Assembly: GCA_007130045.1 (NCBI GenBank)
Contig: SLTG01000019.1
Location: 1 to 45,369 of the forward strand
DNA: 45,369 nucleotides
Direction: 5' to 3'
Source: Opitutales bacterium
Lineage (GTDB): Bacteria; Verrucomicrobiota; Verrucomicrobiia; Opitutales; T3Sed10-336
Of this stretch, positions 24,977-39,058 are shown piece by piece. The position numbers and the translations under genes were made by a program. The notes beneath the pieces are model-generated. The model searched no databases. It was not told where the DNA came from and saw only the letters and a list, made by a program, of their open reading frames with translations. Every line of letters begins with the position of its first letter. The first letter of the stretch is position 1.

Positions 24977-26167
24977 ATGGCAAAAGGAACATTCGAAAGA
25001 ACTAAACCGCACGTTAACGTCGGCACGATCGGTCACGTCGACCACGGAAAGACCACGCTGACCGCCAGCATTCTGCAGGTGCAGTCGGAGAAGGGCTTCG
25101 CCGAGATCAAGTCTTATTCGGACATCGCCAAGGGCGGAACCGTGCGTGACGCTTCGAAGATTCTCACGATTGCGGTGTCTCACGTGGAGTACGAGACCGA
25201 CAACCGTCACTACGCGCACGTCGACTGCCCCGGGCACGCCGACTTCGTCAAGAACATGATTACGGGCGCCGCGCAGATGGACGGCGCGATTCTCGTGGTG
25301 AGTGCGGCGGACGGACCGATGCCTCAGACCCGGGAGCACATCCTCCTCGCCCGGCAGGTGGGTGTTCCGAATATCGTCGTCTTCCTCAATAAGGTGGACC
25401 TGATCGACGATGAGGAGTTGCTCGATCTGGTGGAAATGGAAATCCGCGAACTTCTTTCCAAGTACGATTTCGACGGCGACAACATCACAATCGTCCGCGG
25501 GTCCGCTCTGGCGGCACTCGAAGGCAAGGACGAGGGGAAGGCGGCGATCCAGGCGCTGATGGATGCGATCGACAAGGACATTCCCGAGCCGGAACGCGAG
25601 ATCGACAAGCCGTTCCTGATGTCCGTCGAGGACGTGTTCTCGATTACGGGTCGCGGTACGGTGGCCACCGGGCGAATCGAACGCGGGGTCGTCAAAGTGG
25701 GCAACAACGTCGAGATCGTCGGCCTCGGCGATACCCGCACCACCGTTGTGACCGGGGTGGAGATGTTCCGGAAGATGCTCGACCAGGGGCAGGCCGGCGA
25801 CAACGTCGGGGTGCTTCTGCGCGGGATTGAAAAGGACGATATCGAGCGCGGCCAGGTTCTCGCGGCTCCGAAGTCGATCACTCCTCACAAGAAGGCGAAG
25901 GCCGAAGTTTACGTTTTGAACAAGGAAGAAGGGGGCCGTCACACGCCGTTCTTCAATGGCTACCGCCCGCAGTTCTATTTCCGCACGACCGATGTGACCG
26001 GCACCGTTCAGCTTCCCGAAGGCGTGGAGATGATCATGCCCGGCGACAACGTCAGCGTCGAAATCGAACTGATCAACCCGATCGCGATGGAAAAGGGCCA
26101 GCGCTTTGCTATCCGTGAAGGCGGCCGTACCATCGGAGCCGGAAGGGTCGCGGACATCGTTGAGTAA
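24977..26167 (+). CDS. tuf: Elongation factor Tu
   Basis: Delivers aminoacyl-tRNA to the ribosome. It has 396 residues in three domains. G1 is GHVDHGKTT (19-27), G3 DCPGHAD (83-89, catalytic His intact) and G4 NKVD; domains 2 and 3 read normally through [21 protein letters not shown] and [10 protein letters not shown]. The switch I region is unusual: where most bacteria have an EEKARGITINTSHVEYET-like stretch, this protein has [20 protein letters not shown] (53-72). The RG before the invariant Thr is replaced by KI/L and the loop is two residues longer. The Thr itself (Thr64) is kept. The gene follows tRNA-Thr and precedes tRNA-Trp and secE. Confidence 0.98.
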   Translation: MAKGTFERTKPHVNVGTIGHVDHGKTTLTASILQVQSEKGFAEIKSYSDIAKGGTVRDASKILTIAVSHVEYETDNRHYAHVDCPGHADFVKNMITGAAQMDGAILVVSAADGPMPQTREHILLARQVGVPNIVVFLNKVDLIDDEELLDLVEMEIRELLSKYDFDGDNITIVRGSALAALEGKDEGKAAIQALMDAIDKDIPEPEREIDKPFLMSVEDVFSITGRGTVATGRIERGVVKVGNNVEIVGLGDTRTTVVTGVEMFRKMLDQGQAGDNVGVLLRGIEKDDIERGQVLAAPKSITPHKKAKAEVYVLNKEEGGRHTPFFNGYRPQFYFRTTDVTGTVQLPEGVEMIMPGDNVSVEIELINPIAMEKGQRFAIREGGRTIGAGRVADIVE

Positions 26168-26229
26168 AATCCGCCGATAATTTGACCGAACCGGGGCTTT
26201 GTTGGACATTTGTTTTACCTGCCGGGAGT

Positions 26230-26305
26230 AGGACAGTAGCTCAATTGGTAGAGTAGCGGTCTCCAAAACCGTCGGTTGGGGGTTCGAGTCCCTCCTGTCC
26301 TGCCA
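26230..26305 (+). tRNA. tRNA-Trp(CCA)
   Basis: Acceptor AGGACAG pairs with CTGTCCT, discriminator G, and the CCA end is encoded (26303-26305). The anticodon loop CTCCAAA gives anticodon CCA. The T arm is GGGGGTTCGAGTCCCTC. It lies between tuf and secE, the place where tRNA-Trp sits in many bacteria. Confidence 0.97.
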
Positions 26306-26319
26306 CTTTTTATTCGAAG

Positions 26320-26523
26320 ATGAATCCATTTCGCAGTACTCGTATTTTCGTCAGCGAGACAATGATCGAGCTGAAGAAGGCCACTTGGCCCACCAGGACG
26401 GAGTTGAAAGACTCCACGATCGTGGTGGTCATTGCCGTGGGAATACTGGGAGTGTTCACGAGTATTGCGGACTTTTCGCTTTTCCAGATTGTCCAGTTGT
26501 TTACCAGTTGGGTGACGGGCTGA
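26320..26523 (+). CDS. secE: Preprotein translocase subunit SecE
   Basis: A 67-residue single-helix SecE. The amphipathic segment SETMIELKKATWPTRTEL (about 12-29) is the conserved SecE signature, followed by one transmembrane helix (about 33-62). The minimal length is normal outside the gammaproteobacteria. It lies 14 bp after tRNA-Trp, and 4 bp separate it from nusG. Confidence 0.97.
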   Translation: MNPFRSTRIFVSETMIELKKATWPTRTELKDSTIVVVIAVGILGVFTSIADFSLFQIVQLFTSWVTG

Positions 26524-26527
26524 GGGT

Positions 26528-27103
26528 ATGACCGAATCGTCCACACAGAGCGGAGTGGGTTGGTACGTGGTTCAGACACTTTCGGGAAAGGAGAACCAGG
26601 TCAAAGCCTACATCGAGAAGAACAAGGGTCAGGAGGAGCTTGACGACTACATCCACGAGGTTCTCATGCCGACCGAGACCGTTTCTGAGGTTAAGCACGG
26701 CAAGAAAACCCAGAAGGTGCGCAAGTTTTATCCGGGCTACGTCTTCGTGAAGATGCGGCTTTACGATGAAAACGACCAGTTGAACAACAAGGCATGGTAT
26801 TTTGTCCGGGAAGCTTCCGGAGTGATCAATTTCGTCGGAGGCACCCGACCGACCCCCCTTCGCGCGGCGGAAATCGAGCGCATTCTCAAACAGGTCGACG
26901 AAGCGGTGGGTAAAGAGGTTCCGAAGGTCCAGTACGAAATCGGCGAGGAGGTCAAGATCACCGACGGTCCTTTTCTCAACCTTACGGGACGCATCGACGA
27001 GATCGATCCCGATCGTGGAAAACTGAAAGTTTCAGTCTCGATTTTCGGGCGTTTTACGCCGGTGGAACTGGAGTACTGGCAGGTTGAGCGAACGACAGGT
27101 TAA
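26528..27103 (+). CDS. nusG: Transcription termination/antitermination protein NusG
   Basis: A 191-residue factor that binds the RNA polymerase clamp and links it to Rho or to ribosomal protein S10. The NGN domain runs about 10-120 (GWYVVQTLSGKENQVKAYIE, KFYPGYVFVKM, VREASGVINFVGG) and the KOW domain 135-188 (GEEVKITDGPFLNLTGRIDEI). A small insertion (DDYIHEVLMPTETVSEVKHGKKTQKV region) is within family variation. It is followed 12 bp later by rplK. Confidence 0.98.
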   Translation: MTESSTQSGVGWYVVQTLSGKENQVKAYIEKNKGQEELDDYIHEVLMPTETVSEVKHGKKTQKVRKFYPGYVFVKMRLYDENDQLNNKAWYFVREASGVINFVGGTRPTPLRAAEIERILKQVDEAVGKEVPKVQYEIGEEVKITDGPFLNLTGRIDEIDPDRGKLKVSVSIFGRFTPVELEYWQVERTTG

Positions 27104-27115
27104 ATTTAGACGACG

Positions 27116-27541
27116 ATGGCAAAAAAAGTAACAGGAATTATTCGATTGCAGCTTCCCGCCGGTGCGGCGAATCCGGCGCCGCCGGTGGGACCCGCGTTGG
27201 GCGCGCAAGGCGTGAATATTATGGCGTTCTGCAAGGATTTCAACGCCAAGACCAAAGACCAGGCGGGATTGATTCTGCCGGTCGTGATCACGGTCTATGC
27301 CGACAAGTCCTTCACCTACATCCTGAAGTCGCCTCCGGCGCCCGTCCTGTTGAAGAAGGCCGCGGGTCTGGCCAAAGGGTCGGCGGTCCCCAACCGGGAC
27401 AAGGTGGGCAAGGTGACGCGCAAGCAGATCATGGAAATCGTCGAGACCAAACGGAAGGACCTCAACGCCAACAGCGACGACGCCGCGGCGGCGATTATCG
27501 CGGGCACCGCCCGAAGCATGGGGATCGAGGTCGTCGATTGA
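27116..27541 (+). CDS. rplK: 50S ribosomal protein L11
   Basis: A 141-residue protein of the GTPase-associated centre. The N-terminal domain has [22 protein letters not shown] (Pro-rich hinge, thiostrepton region) and the C-terminal RNA-binding domain ends [11 protein letters not shown]. Length and sequence are standard. It is the first ribosomal gene after nusG. Confidence 0.98.
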   Translation: MAKKVTGIIRLQLPAGAANPAPPVGPALGAQGVNIMAFCKDFNAKTKDQAGLILPVVITVYADKSFTYILKSPPAPVLLKKAAGLAKGSAVPNRDKVGKVTRKQIMEIVETKRKDLNANSDDAAAAIIAGTARSMGIEVVD

Positions 27542-27602
27542 TCGATTTATTTGGAAACGGTAAACGCAGGAGCCTTTTGGGCGCACGTACTGCACACGCG
27601 AC

Positions 27603-28295
27603 ATGGTAAAGTTAAGCAAACGATTCAGCAAAGCGCTTGAGGTGGCCGATCTCAGCAAGCCGTACTCCCTTACGGAGGCGGTGGAGATCCTCGGGAAGTT
27701 TCCTCCGGCGAAGTTCGACGAGACCGTGGAGTTTTCGTTTCACCTTTGGGTCGACCCCCGGCAGAGCGATCAGATGGTCCGGGGGACCGTCGCCCTTCCG
27801 CACGGAAGCGGAAAGGAGGTCAAGGTTCTCGTCTTCACCGAGGACGTTCAGGCCGCGCTCGATGGGGGCGCCGATCACGCCGGCCTCAAAGACATGATCG
27901 AGAAGATTTCCGAAGGCTGGCTCGATTTCGACGTCGCTATCGCGACGACGCAGGCGATGCGCGAGGTTCGGACCGTCGCGCGGGTGCTTGGACCCAAGGG
28001 CCTGATGCCCAACCCGAAATCGGGGACCGTGACCGACGATGTTCCCGCGGCGATCAAGGCGGTCAAGGCGGGCCGGGTTGAGTTCAAAATGGATAAGACC
28101 GCCAATGTGGCCGTCGTTGTGGGCAAGCGCTCGTTTTCCGGTGAACAACTGGTCGAGAACGCGACCGCCATTCTTCAATCGCTTGTAAAGGCAAAGCCGG
28201 AATCGATCAAGGGACGCTTTATCAAGAATGCCGCCCTAACCACCACGATGAATCCGTCGGTTAGACTCGATCCGTCTGAGTTTTCGAAATTCTAA
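27603..28295 (+). CDS. rplA: 50S ribosomal protein L1
   Basis: A 230-residue L1-stalk protein. The motif VLGPKGLMPNPKSGTVTDD (about 131-149), KAVKAGRVEFKMDKTANV and the C-terminal half closing domain I (LVKAKPESIKGRFIKNAALTT) are typical. L1 is the translational repressor of the L11 operon in E. coli. The 61-bp rplK-rplA gap holds no obvious hairpin. Confidence 0.98.
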   Translation: MVKLSKRFSKALEVADLSKPYSLTEAVEILGKFPPAKFDETVEFSFHLWVDPRQSDQMVRGTVALPHGSGKEVKVLVFTEDVQAALDGGADHAGLKDMIEKISEGWLDFDVAIATTQAMREVRTVARVLGPKGLMPNPKSGTVTDDVPAAIKAVKAGRVEFKMDKTANVAVVVGKRSFSGEQLVENATAILQSLVKAKPESIKGRFIKNAALTTTMNPSVRLDPSEFSKF

Positions 28296-28310
28296 AGGAG
28301 ACCCGAATAG

Positions 28311-28823
28311 ATGAGACCCGAAAAGAAATACATGGTCGAGGAAGTCACAAGGTACCTGGACAAGTCCGAGTACCTCTTCCTGGCCGATTACAGCCGGATC
28401 ACCGTAGAGGAAGTCTCGAAGTTGCGCGGCGACCTCGGCGCGGAGAACGCGGAATTTCACGTTGTGAAAAACAGCATCCTCAATGTCGCCGCGCGGGACA
28501 AGGAGCTGCCCGACCTTCGCGAGCACATGAACGGGCCTGTTGCGATTGTCGTGGGCGGTGAGAACCCTAGCGGTGTCGCGAAGATCCTGAAGAAGTTTTT
28601 CAAGGAGAAGGAGAAAGTGGAGATCAAGGGAGGCGTCTGGGGAGACCGGATGCTGACCGCCGAAGAGATCAACGAACTGGCGGAACTGCCGCCTCTCGAG
28701 GTTGTGAAGGCGCAATTGCTCGGCCTGTTCAATACGCCCGCGCAGCGCGCGGTCACTGTTTTCGCGGCCGCACCCGTCTCGTTCCTCAACGTTCTTAAAG
28801 CAAAAATCGAACAAGACAGTTAA
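28311..28823 (+). CDS. rplJ: 50S ribosomal protein L10
   Basis: A 170-residue stalk base protein. The N-terminal rRNA-binding part has YLFLADYSRITVEEVSKLRG and the C-terminal helix that carries L7/L12 dimers is FLNVLKAKIEQDS. An AAAGGAG Shine-Dalgarno sequence lies just before the ATG, and the gene begins 15 bp after rplA. It is followed by a 137-bp gap before rplL. Confidence 0.97.
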   Translation: MRPEKKYMVEEVTRYLDKSEYLFLADYSRITVEEVSKLRGDLGAENAEFHVVKNSILNVAARDKELPDLREHMNGPVAIVVGGENPSGVAKILKKFFKEKEKVEIKGGVWGDRMLTAEEINELAELPPLEVVKAQLLGLFNTPAQRAVTVFAAAPVSFLNVLKAKIEQDS

Positions 28824-28960
28824 CTTCAAGAATTTGCTTCCGAGGGCGCACGCGTGTCCGACGAAGAAACCGTAACCATACATCATCCAAGGAACCGAGT
28901 TAGGAGCACCGCTCTTAAACGTTCCCAAAGGAACACTAACCCGTTCAAGGAAACCAGAAC

Positions 28961-29347
28961 ATGTCAGACATCACGAAAGATCAAGTCATTGATTGGCTCA
29001 GCAACCAGTCGGTCATCGAAATCGCGGGCCTCGTCAAGGAACTCGAAGAAAAGTGGGGGGTCAGTGCCGCCGCTCCGGTTGCCGCCGCCGCTCCCGCCGC
29101 CGGTGGAGGCGACGCCGCCGCAGCCGCGGAGGAAAAGACCGAGTTCGACGTTATCCTCAAAGCTGCCGGCAGCAATAAAATCGCGTCCATTAAAGAGGTC
29201 CGCGCCGCGACCGGACTTGGCCTCAAGGAGGCCAAGGACCTCGTCGAAGGCGCGCCCAAGCCCGTCAAAGAAGGCGTGAGCAAGGACGAGGCCGAAGAGC
29301 TCAAGAAGAAGCTTGAGGCCGTCGGCGCCGAAGTCGAGGTCAAGTAA
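28961..29347 (+). CDS. rplL: 50S ribosomal protein L7/L12
   Basis: A 128-residue acidic stalk protein. The N-terminal dimerisation part is [19 protein letters not shown], then an Ala-rich hinge (Ala/Pro/Gly, about 35-60), then the factor-binding domain ([40 protein letters not shown]). The final helix ends [13 protein letters not shown]. All are standard. Confidence 0.98.
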   Translation: MSDITKDQVIDWLSNQSVIEIAGLVKELEEKWGVSAAAPVAAAAPAAGGGDAAAAAEEKTEFDVILKAAGSNKIASIKEVRAATGLGLKEAKDLVEGAPKPVKEGVSKDEAEELKKKLEAVGAEVEVK

Positions 29348-29697
29348 TCGCACATCCGGTATTCCCGTTTTGGCGGAACGACGCTGAGAATCAATCTACG
29401 AAACATCCAGCAGGCAAAGAACACGAAGCAAGTTTGAATAACAGTACCGGGCAAATCAATGGAAACGAGCCGGGGCTATCCCGTGATCGGGAAACAGGCT
29501 CCGTCTCCGTTTTCATGGCCGTTCAGCCTTTCGCATTTCAAACGGGAAAAAATCAGCGTTTTTTCTCGCCTGTTTTCCTGCGCGTATTTCGTGCTTTCGC
29601 CAATCCACTATCCCGGGTTCCCTTTTAGTGACCGGGGGCCTCGCGGCTCCGGGCACTTTTTCCGTGTTCAAACGTTTAATCTTCATCGCCAATCACC
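29348..29697 (+). promoter_or_regulatory. 350-bp rpoB leader region with a hairpin
   Basis: No gene is supported here. TCCCG-TGAT-CGGGA (29479-29492) is a perfect small hairpin that can be nested in a longer arm (AGCC at 29468-29471 with GGCT at 29497-29500). A second short stem, GGGGCC/GGCTCC with loop TCGC (29635-29650), is followed by five T. The location, between rplL and rpoB, is where E. coli has an attenuator and RNase III site. A similar role in setting the ribosomal protein to RNA polymerase ratio is an inference. Confidence 0.4.
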
Positions 29698-32600
29698 ATG
29701 TCGGACCGAATCAACTTTGGTAAGCTTAAGGAAATCATTCCGCCGCCGAATCTGATCCAGAATCAGCTGGATTCCTATTTGGAGTTCCTTCAAAAGGACG
29801 TGCCTCTTGCCCAGCGCAAGCCCGTTGGTCTCGAAGGAGTATTTCGCGAAGTATTCCCGATAGAAAGCTACGACGGGAGGTGCGTTCTCGAATATGTTTC
29901 CTACAATATCGTCGGTCCCAAGAGCAGCGAGATCGAATGCATCAGGGAGGGAATGACCTACGCGGTTTCCCTTTACGTGAAGCTGCGGCTGCGTGAAGAG
30001 GATTTTATCAAGGATGAGGAAATCTACATGGGTGAGCTGCCCATGGTGAGCGAGCGGGGTTCCTTCATTATCAACGGCGCCGAACGGGTGATTGTGAGCC
30101 AGTTGCACCGGTCTCCGGGGATCTGTTTTGAAAAGGCCATTCACACGACCGGAAAAGTGCTTTATTCCTACAGGATCATTCCGGACCGGGGCACGTGGCT
30201 TGAGGTGCAGTTCGATAACAACGACCTGCTTTACGTGTACCTCGACCGCCGTCGGCGCCGTCGCAAGTTTTTGATTACCACCCTGCTGCGGGCGATGGGG
30301 TACAGCTCGGATCTCGACGTTCTGAGCCTCTTTTACGACATCGAGGAAATGTCCACCAGGGACGCGCTGGAGCAAGACAACGTGAGCTCGTTCGTCCTCG
30401 TAGAAGACGCCATCGACGCTCAGAAAGGCGTTGTTCTTGCTCGTGCGTTCGAACCGCTGACCAAGGCTGTCCTTCGCCAGCTCGACAAGAGCGATATTCT
30501 GACGATCCGGGTGATCGATACTTCGATTGATGAGGGGGCCATTATCCGGGCTTTGAAGAAGGATCCGACGCGGAATGAGGAGGAGGCCCTCAAGGAAATA
30601 TACAAACGCCTCCGCCCGGGCGAACCGCCCACCACCGCGAACGCCAAGGCCCTTCTCAAGCGCCTGTTCTTCGACCCGAAGCGCTACGACCTGGGTAGAG
30701 TAGGGCGGTACAAGATGAATCAGAAGTTGAACCTGGAAACGGAGCTGGAGGAGCGCACGCTGAATGCCAATGACGTTATCCACGCGACCAAATACCTGAT
30801 CCAGCAGTTGAGGAAAGGTGAAGGGTTCATCGACGATATCGACCACCTCGGCAGCCGCCGGGTGCGCACCGTCGGAGAATTGCTCGCCAACCAATGCCGA
30901 ATCGGCCTGGCGCGCACCGAACGGCTCGTTCGCGAGCGCATGACCCTGTACGATCAGAGCGCCGATTCGATCACGCCTCAGAAGCTGATCAATCCCAAGG
31001 CGCTCAGCACGGTTGTCCGAGACTTCTTCGCGCGCAGCCAACTGTCCCAGTTCATGGATCAGATCAATCCGCTGGCCGAACTGACCCACAAGCGCCGATT
31101 GAGCGCCCTGGGTCCCGGAGGGCTGAACCGCGAGCGTGCCGGTTTTGAAGTGCGGGACGTTCACCCGTCGCACTACGGACGGATTTGTCCGATCGAGACG
31201 CCGGAAGGGCCGAACATCGGATTGATCAATTCACTGAGTATTTACTCGCACATCAACGAATTCGGATTCATCGAAACACCGTATCGGCGTTGCGAGAATG
31301 GAAAAGTGAGCAATAAAGTCGATTACCTCACGGCCGACCAGGAGGAAAACCAGGTGGTCGCGCAGGCAAATTCCGAAATCGACGCCAACGGCAAGTTCAA
31401 AGGCCGTGTGACCGTCCGGTATCGGGGCAACTTCCTCGAAGTCGATCCCTCGGAAGTCAATTACATGGACGTTTCCCCGAAACAGCTTGTCTCGGTGGCG
31501 GCGGGACTGATTCCTTTCCTGGAGCACGATGATGCCAACCGCGCGCTCATGGGCTCGAACATGCAACGACAGGCCGTGCCGCTCCTCAAGACCGAGGCGC
31601 CGTTTGTCGGGACGGGCATCGAGGACCGCGTCGCCCGTGACTCGAAGACCGTTGTGACCGCTCTGGAGGCGGGGAAGGTCGCGTACGTTGACGGCAAGAA
31701 AGTGGTCGTTTCGAAGGACGGTACACTGCCGGCGCGGTTCGAGCGGAATCCCAAATCGGATCCCAAGAATGGCGTGCATGTCTACGAACTGAGGAAATTC
31801 ATGCGCTCGAATGCCGGAACCTGCTTTACGCAGAAACCGATTGTAAAGAAAGGCCAGTCGGTCAAAGCCGGCGAAATCCTCGCCGACGGCGCATGCACCA
31901 ACCAGGGGGAACTGGCGATTGGACGCAATCTGCTGGTCGCGTTTATGCCTTGGAGCGGCTACAACTTTGAAGACGCCATTCTGATCAGCGACCGCGTCCT
32001 CAAGGACGATATTTACACGTCGATTCACATCGAGGAATTCGAGGTGACCGCGCGCGACACGAAGCTCGGGCCCGAGGAAATCACACGCGACATTCCGAAT
32101 GTCGGCGAGGAAGCCTTGAAGGACTTGAACCACGACGGAGTCATCCGCGTCGGAGCGGAGGTCAAACCCGGCGACATCCTCGTCGGGAAGATCACGCCGA
32201 AGAGCGAAACCGAACTTGCTCCTGAGGAGAAGCTTCTGCGCGCGATCTTCGGAGAGAAGGCCGCCGATGTTAAGGATACATCCCTCATTGTTCCCTCGGG
32301 CGTCGCCGGTATCGTGATGGATGTGAAGGTTTCCAGCAGGATCGATTCGGAGAAGGAGGCACTCAGTCCCTCGGACCGCCGCCGCCAGATCAAGCAGATC
32401 AACGAGGAATACCGTACGCAGATGGATAAATTGCGGGACAGCCTCACGGATGCGCTCTCCAACATCCTGCTAGGGGAAAAGATTCCGCTCGATGTCATCA
32501 ACTCCGAGACGAACGAGATCATCATTCCGGCGAACCGCAAGATCACGAAGACCCTTCTGCGCAAACTTGCAACGGTGTCCAGGCACATCGAGATCGATCC

Positions 32601-33480
32601 CTCTCCGGTCCGCATCAAGATTATGGAGATCATCAACTCGTACCAGACTAAATTCGACGAGTTGGAAGGCGAGCGGGAACGGAAGATTTCGAGTATCGAG
32701 GCGGGCGAAGACGTTGAACAGGGCATGATCAAGCAGGTCAAGGTTTACATCGCCACCAAGAAGGAGCTCCAGGTCGGTGACAAGATGGCGGGGCGCCACG
32801 GAAACAAGGGCGTCGTCGCTAAAATTGTGCCGGAGCAGGACATGCCGTTTCTGCCGGACGGAACGCCGATCGAGGTCTGTCTGAATCCGCTCGGGGTGCC
32901 ATCGCGAATGAACGTCGGGCAGGTGCTCGAAACGCATATGGGCTGGGCGTGTAAGAAACTCGGCATCAGTATCGCCACGCCGGTTTTTGACGGGATAGCC
33001 GAAGCCCAGGTACGCGATTACCTGAAAGAGGCGGGCCTGCCGGTCAGCGGAAAAAGTCCTCTTTACGACGGACGAACGGGCGAGAAACTCGATCAGGAAG
33101 TGGTTGTGGGCTACAAATACCTGCTGAAGCTCAATCACCTCGTCGCACATAAAATTCATGCGCGCGCAGTGGGGCCTTATTCGCTTATCACTCAGCAACC
33201 GCTGGGCGGAAAAGCTCAGTACGGCGGTCAGCGTTTCGGGGAAATGGAGGTCTGGGCGCTCGAAGCCTACGGAGCCGCTTACACCCTCCAGGAACTGCTC
33301 ACAGTCAAGTCCGACGACGTTCAGGGGCGGACCAAGATTTACGAGGCGCTCGTGAAGGGCGAAAGTTCGCTCGTCGCGGGAACCCCGCAGTCGTTTAATG
33401 TCTTGATGAAGGAAATTCAGAGCCTGGGGCTGGATATCCGGCTGACCCGGAAGAACAAGCTCTTTAAGGATAGCAATTAA
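29698..33480 (+). CDS. rpoB: DNA-directed RNA polymerase subunit beta
   Basis: The 1260-residue catalytic partner of RpoC. The rifampicin-region segment reads [18 protein letters not shown] (from about residue 447), followed by [19 protein letters not shown] and the conserved [18 protein letters not shown]. Further landmarks are the GENVRVALMP-like stretch here given as [34 protein letters not shown], and the C-terminal [19 protein letters not shown]. Insertions relative to E. coli are small. The stop is 15 bp before rpoC, which has a good AAAGGAG ribosome site. Confidence 0.99.
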   Translation: MSDRINFGKLKEIIPPPNLIQNQLDSYLEFLQKDVPLAQRKPVGLEGVFREVFPIESYDGRCVLEYVSYNIVGPKSSEIECIREGMTYAVSLYVKLRLREEDFIKDEEIYMGELPMVSERGSFIINGAERVIVSQLHRSPGICFEKAIHTTGKVLYSYRIIPDRGTWLEVQFDNNDLLYVYLDRRRRRRKFLITTLLRAMGYSSDLDVLSLFYDIEEMSTRDALEQDNVSSFVLVEDAIDAQKGVVLARAFEPLTKAVLRQLDKSDILTIRVIDTSIDEGAIIRALKKDPTRNEEEALKEIYKRLRPGEPPTTANAKALLKRLFFDPKRYDLGRVGRYKMNQKLNLETELEERTLNANDVIHATKYLIQQLRKGEGFIDDIDHLGSRRVRTVGELLANQCRIGLARTERLVRERMTLYDQSADSITPQKLINPKALSTVVRDFFARSQLSQFMDQINPLAELTHKRRLSALGPGGLNRERAGFEVRDVHPSHYGRICPIETPEGPNIGLINSLSIYSHINEFGFIETPYRRCENGKVSNKVDYLTADQEENQVVAQANSEIDANGKFKGRVTVRYRGNFLEVDPSEVNYMDVSPKQLVSVAAGLIPFLEHDDANRALMGSNMQRQAVPLLKTEAPFVGTGIEDRVARDSKTVVTALEAGKVAYVDGKKVVVSKDGTLPARFERNPKSDPKNGVHVYELRKFMRSNAGTCFTQKPIVKKGQSVKAGEILADGACTNQGELAIGRNLLVAFMPWSGYNFEDAILISDRVLKDDIYTSIHIEEFEVTARDTKLGPEEITRDIPNVGEEALKDLNHDGVIRVGAEVKPGDILVGKITPKSETELAPEEKLLRAIFGEKAADVKDTSLIVPSGVAGIVMDVKVSSRIDSEKEALSPSDRRRQIKQINEEYRTQMDKLRDSLTDALSNILLGEKIPLDVINSETNEIIIPANRKITKTLLRKLATVSRHIEIDPSPVRIKIMEIINSYQTKFDELEGERERKISSIEAGEDVEQGMIKQVKVYIATKKELQVGDKMAGRHGNKGVVAKIVPEQDMPFLPDGTPIEVCLNPLGVPSRMNVGQVLETHMGWACKKLGISIATPVFDGIAEAQVRDYLKEAGLPVSGKSPLYDGRTGEKLDQEVVVGYKYLLKLNHLVAHKIHARAVGPYSLITQQPLGGKAQYGGQRFGEMEVWALEAYGAAYTLQELLTVKSDDVQGRTKIYEALVKGESSLVAGTPQSFNVLMKEIQSLGLDIRLTRKNKLFKDSN

Positions 33481-33495
33481 AAGGAGAGGAAAACC

Positions 33496-37608
<4,113 letters not shown>

Positions 37609-37633
37609 CGCGTCGCAAGGTCGCAGGCGTTTG

Positions 37634-37667
37634 AAAAAACCGGGGCTCGAATAGCCCCGGTTTTTTT
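37634..37667 (+). terminator. Intrinsic terminator of the rpoBC operon
   Basis: ACCGGGGCT pairs with AGCCCCGGT around the loop CGAAT and is followed by a run of T; the mirrored A run before it lengthens the stem. It lies 25 bp after the rpoC stop and cleanly separates the operon from xylAB. Confidence 0.95.
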
Positions 37668-37691
37668 GTGTTGAACCATCCGCGCACCTCT

Positions 37692-37726
37692 AAGCGCTTG
37701 ACCCTCGGGCTTTCGTGTTCTAATAC
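37692..37726 (+). promoter_or_regulatory. xylAB promoter with overlapping LacI-type palindrome
   Basis: TTGACC (37698-37703), exactly 17 bp, then TAATAC (37721-37726): a near-consensus sigma-70 promoter. The 8-bp palindrome AAGCGCTT (37692-37699) fits the AANCGNTT core of LacI/GalR-family operators and overlaps the first bases of the -35. A start about 7 bases after the -10 leaves only 5-8 bases before the xylA ATG at 37739, so the mRNA would be nearly leaderless. Confidence 0.7.
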
Positions 37727-37738
37727 CATCGACCTATT

Positions 37739-39058
37739 ATGCCAAGCAAAGAAGCGTTTCCCGATATTCCGAAGATTCCCTATGAAGGTCCCGATTCAAA
37801 GAATCCGCTTTCGTTTCGCCACTACAACCCGGATGAAATCGTGCTGGGCAAGCCGATGCGCGACCACCTCCGGTTTTCGGTGGTTTTCTGGCACACGTTC
37901 AGAAATCCGCTCGGAGATCCATTCGGAGTCGGCACCGCCCTCCGTCCGTGGGACGATGGCTCAAGCTCGATCGAGAACGCCCGCAACCGCGTTCGGGTGG
38001 CGTTTGAGCTGATGGAGAAACTTGGCGTCCCATTCTACGCCTTTCACGACCGCGACGTCGCACCTGAAGGAGAGACGCTCAGGGAAACCAACGGAAATCT
38101 CGATGAAGTCGTTGCCGTGCTCAAAGAAGAGCAGCAGCGGACAGGAATCCGCCTGCTTTGGGGGACGGCTTGTCTGTTCGTGAATCCACGATTTGTTCAC
38201 GGGGCCGCGACAAGCTGCAATGCCGACGTGTTCGCCTACGCGGCAGCGCAGGTCAAGAAAGCGATGGAAGTTACCCATGAACTCGACGGCGCCGGATACA
38301 CTTTCTGGGGAGGACGCGAAGGATACACATCTCTCTTGAATACGAATATGAAGAGGGAGCTCGAACACTTGGGCAGGTTCCTTCAGATGGCGGTGGATCA
38401 CAAAAAGAGTATCGGTTTCGATGGGCAGTTTTATATCGAGCCGAAACCGAAAGAACCGACCAAACACCAGTACGATTCCGACGCCGCGGCCTGCCTCAAC
38501 TTCCTTCGCGAACATGGATTGCTCGATCACTTCAAACTTAATATCGAGACCAACCACGCAACGCTTGCCGGGCACAACGTTGAACACGAATTGGAGACAG
38601 CAATCGCCGCGGATGCTCTCGGGTCGATCGATGCCAACATGGGTGACGAATTGCTTGGATGGGATACGGACCAGTTCCCGACTAATATTTATCAGACCAC
38701 CCAGGTGATGCTCCGGGTTCTCGCGGCCGGGGGCTTTACAACCGGCGGTTTGAACTTTGACGCCAAGGTGCGCCGGGAGAGCTTCGAGCCAATCGACCTT
38801 GTTTACGCGCATATCGCGGGAATGGATGCGTTCGCACGCGGACTTAAAGTCGCCGCGGCTATTCGCGAGGACGGTCGTCTCAGGGAATTCGTCAAGGAAC
38901 GCTACTCCAGTTGGGATTCCGGCATTGGAGCGCAGATTGAGAGCGGAAAGGCCGACTTCGGGTCGCTCAATCGCTACATGCTGGAAAAGGGCGAGGTAGC
39001 GCCGAACCGAAGCGGTCGGCAGGAATACCTTGAGAATATCATCAACGAGTTCATATGA
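37739..39058 (+). CDS. xylA: Xylose isomerase
   Basis: Converts D-xylose to D-xylulose (and glucose to fructose) in the cytoplasm. The 439 residues match the longer class II enzymes. Catalytic His103 and Asp106 lie in [10 protein letters not shown], the substrate/metal motif WGGREGY is at 190-196, and Glu234 and Lys236 lie in [15 protein letters not shown]. Further metal ligands follow in [16 protein letters not shown] and the Asp-rich stretch [19 protein letters not shown]. The last residues end NIINEFI. The stop overlaps the xylB start by 4 bp. Confidence 0.98.
   Translation: MPSKEAFPDIPKIPYEGPDSKNPLSFRHYNPDEIVLGKPMRDHLRFSVVFWHTFRNPLGDPFGVGTALRPWDDGSSSIENARNRVRVAFELMEKLGVPFYAFHDRDVAPEGETLRETNGNLDEVVAVLKEEQQRTGIRLLWGTACLFVNPRFVHGAATSCNADVFAYAAAQVKKAMEVTHELDGAGYTFWGGREGYTSLLNTNMKRELEHLGRFLQMAVDHKKSIGFDGQFYIEPKPKEPTKHQYDSDAAACLNFLREHGLLDHFKLNIETNHATLAGHNVEHELETAIAADALGSIDANMGDELLGWDTDQFPTNIYQTTQVMLRVLAAGGFTTGGLNFDAKVRRESFEPIDLVYAHIAGMDAFARGLKVAAAIREDGRLREFVKERYSSWDSGIGAQIESGKADFGSLNRYMLEKGEVAPNRSGRQEYLENIINEFI

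Noticed and set aside
31066-31077. Ile in place of Asn518 (E. coli number) in the rifampicin region of RpoB (MDQINPL)
   Set aside because: This position varies naturally between phyla (Thr, Ile and others), and the key Asp, His and Ser residues are normal, so it is not evidence of resistance.
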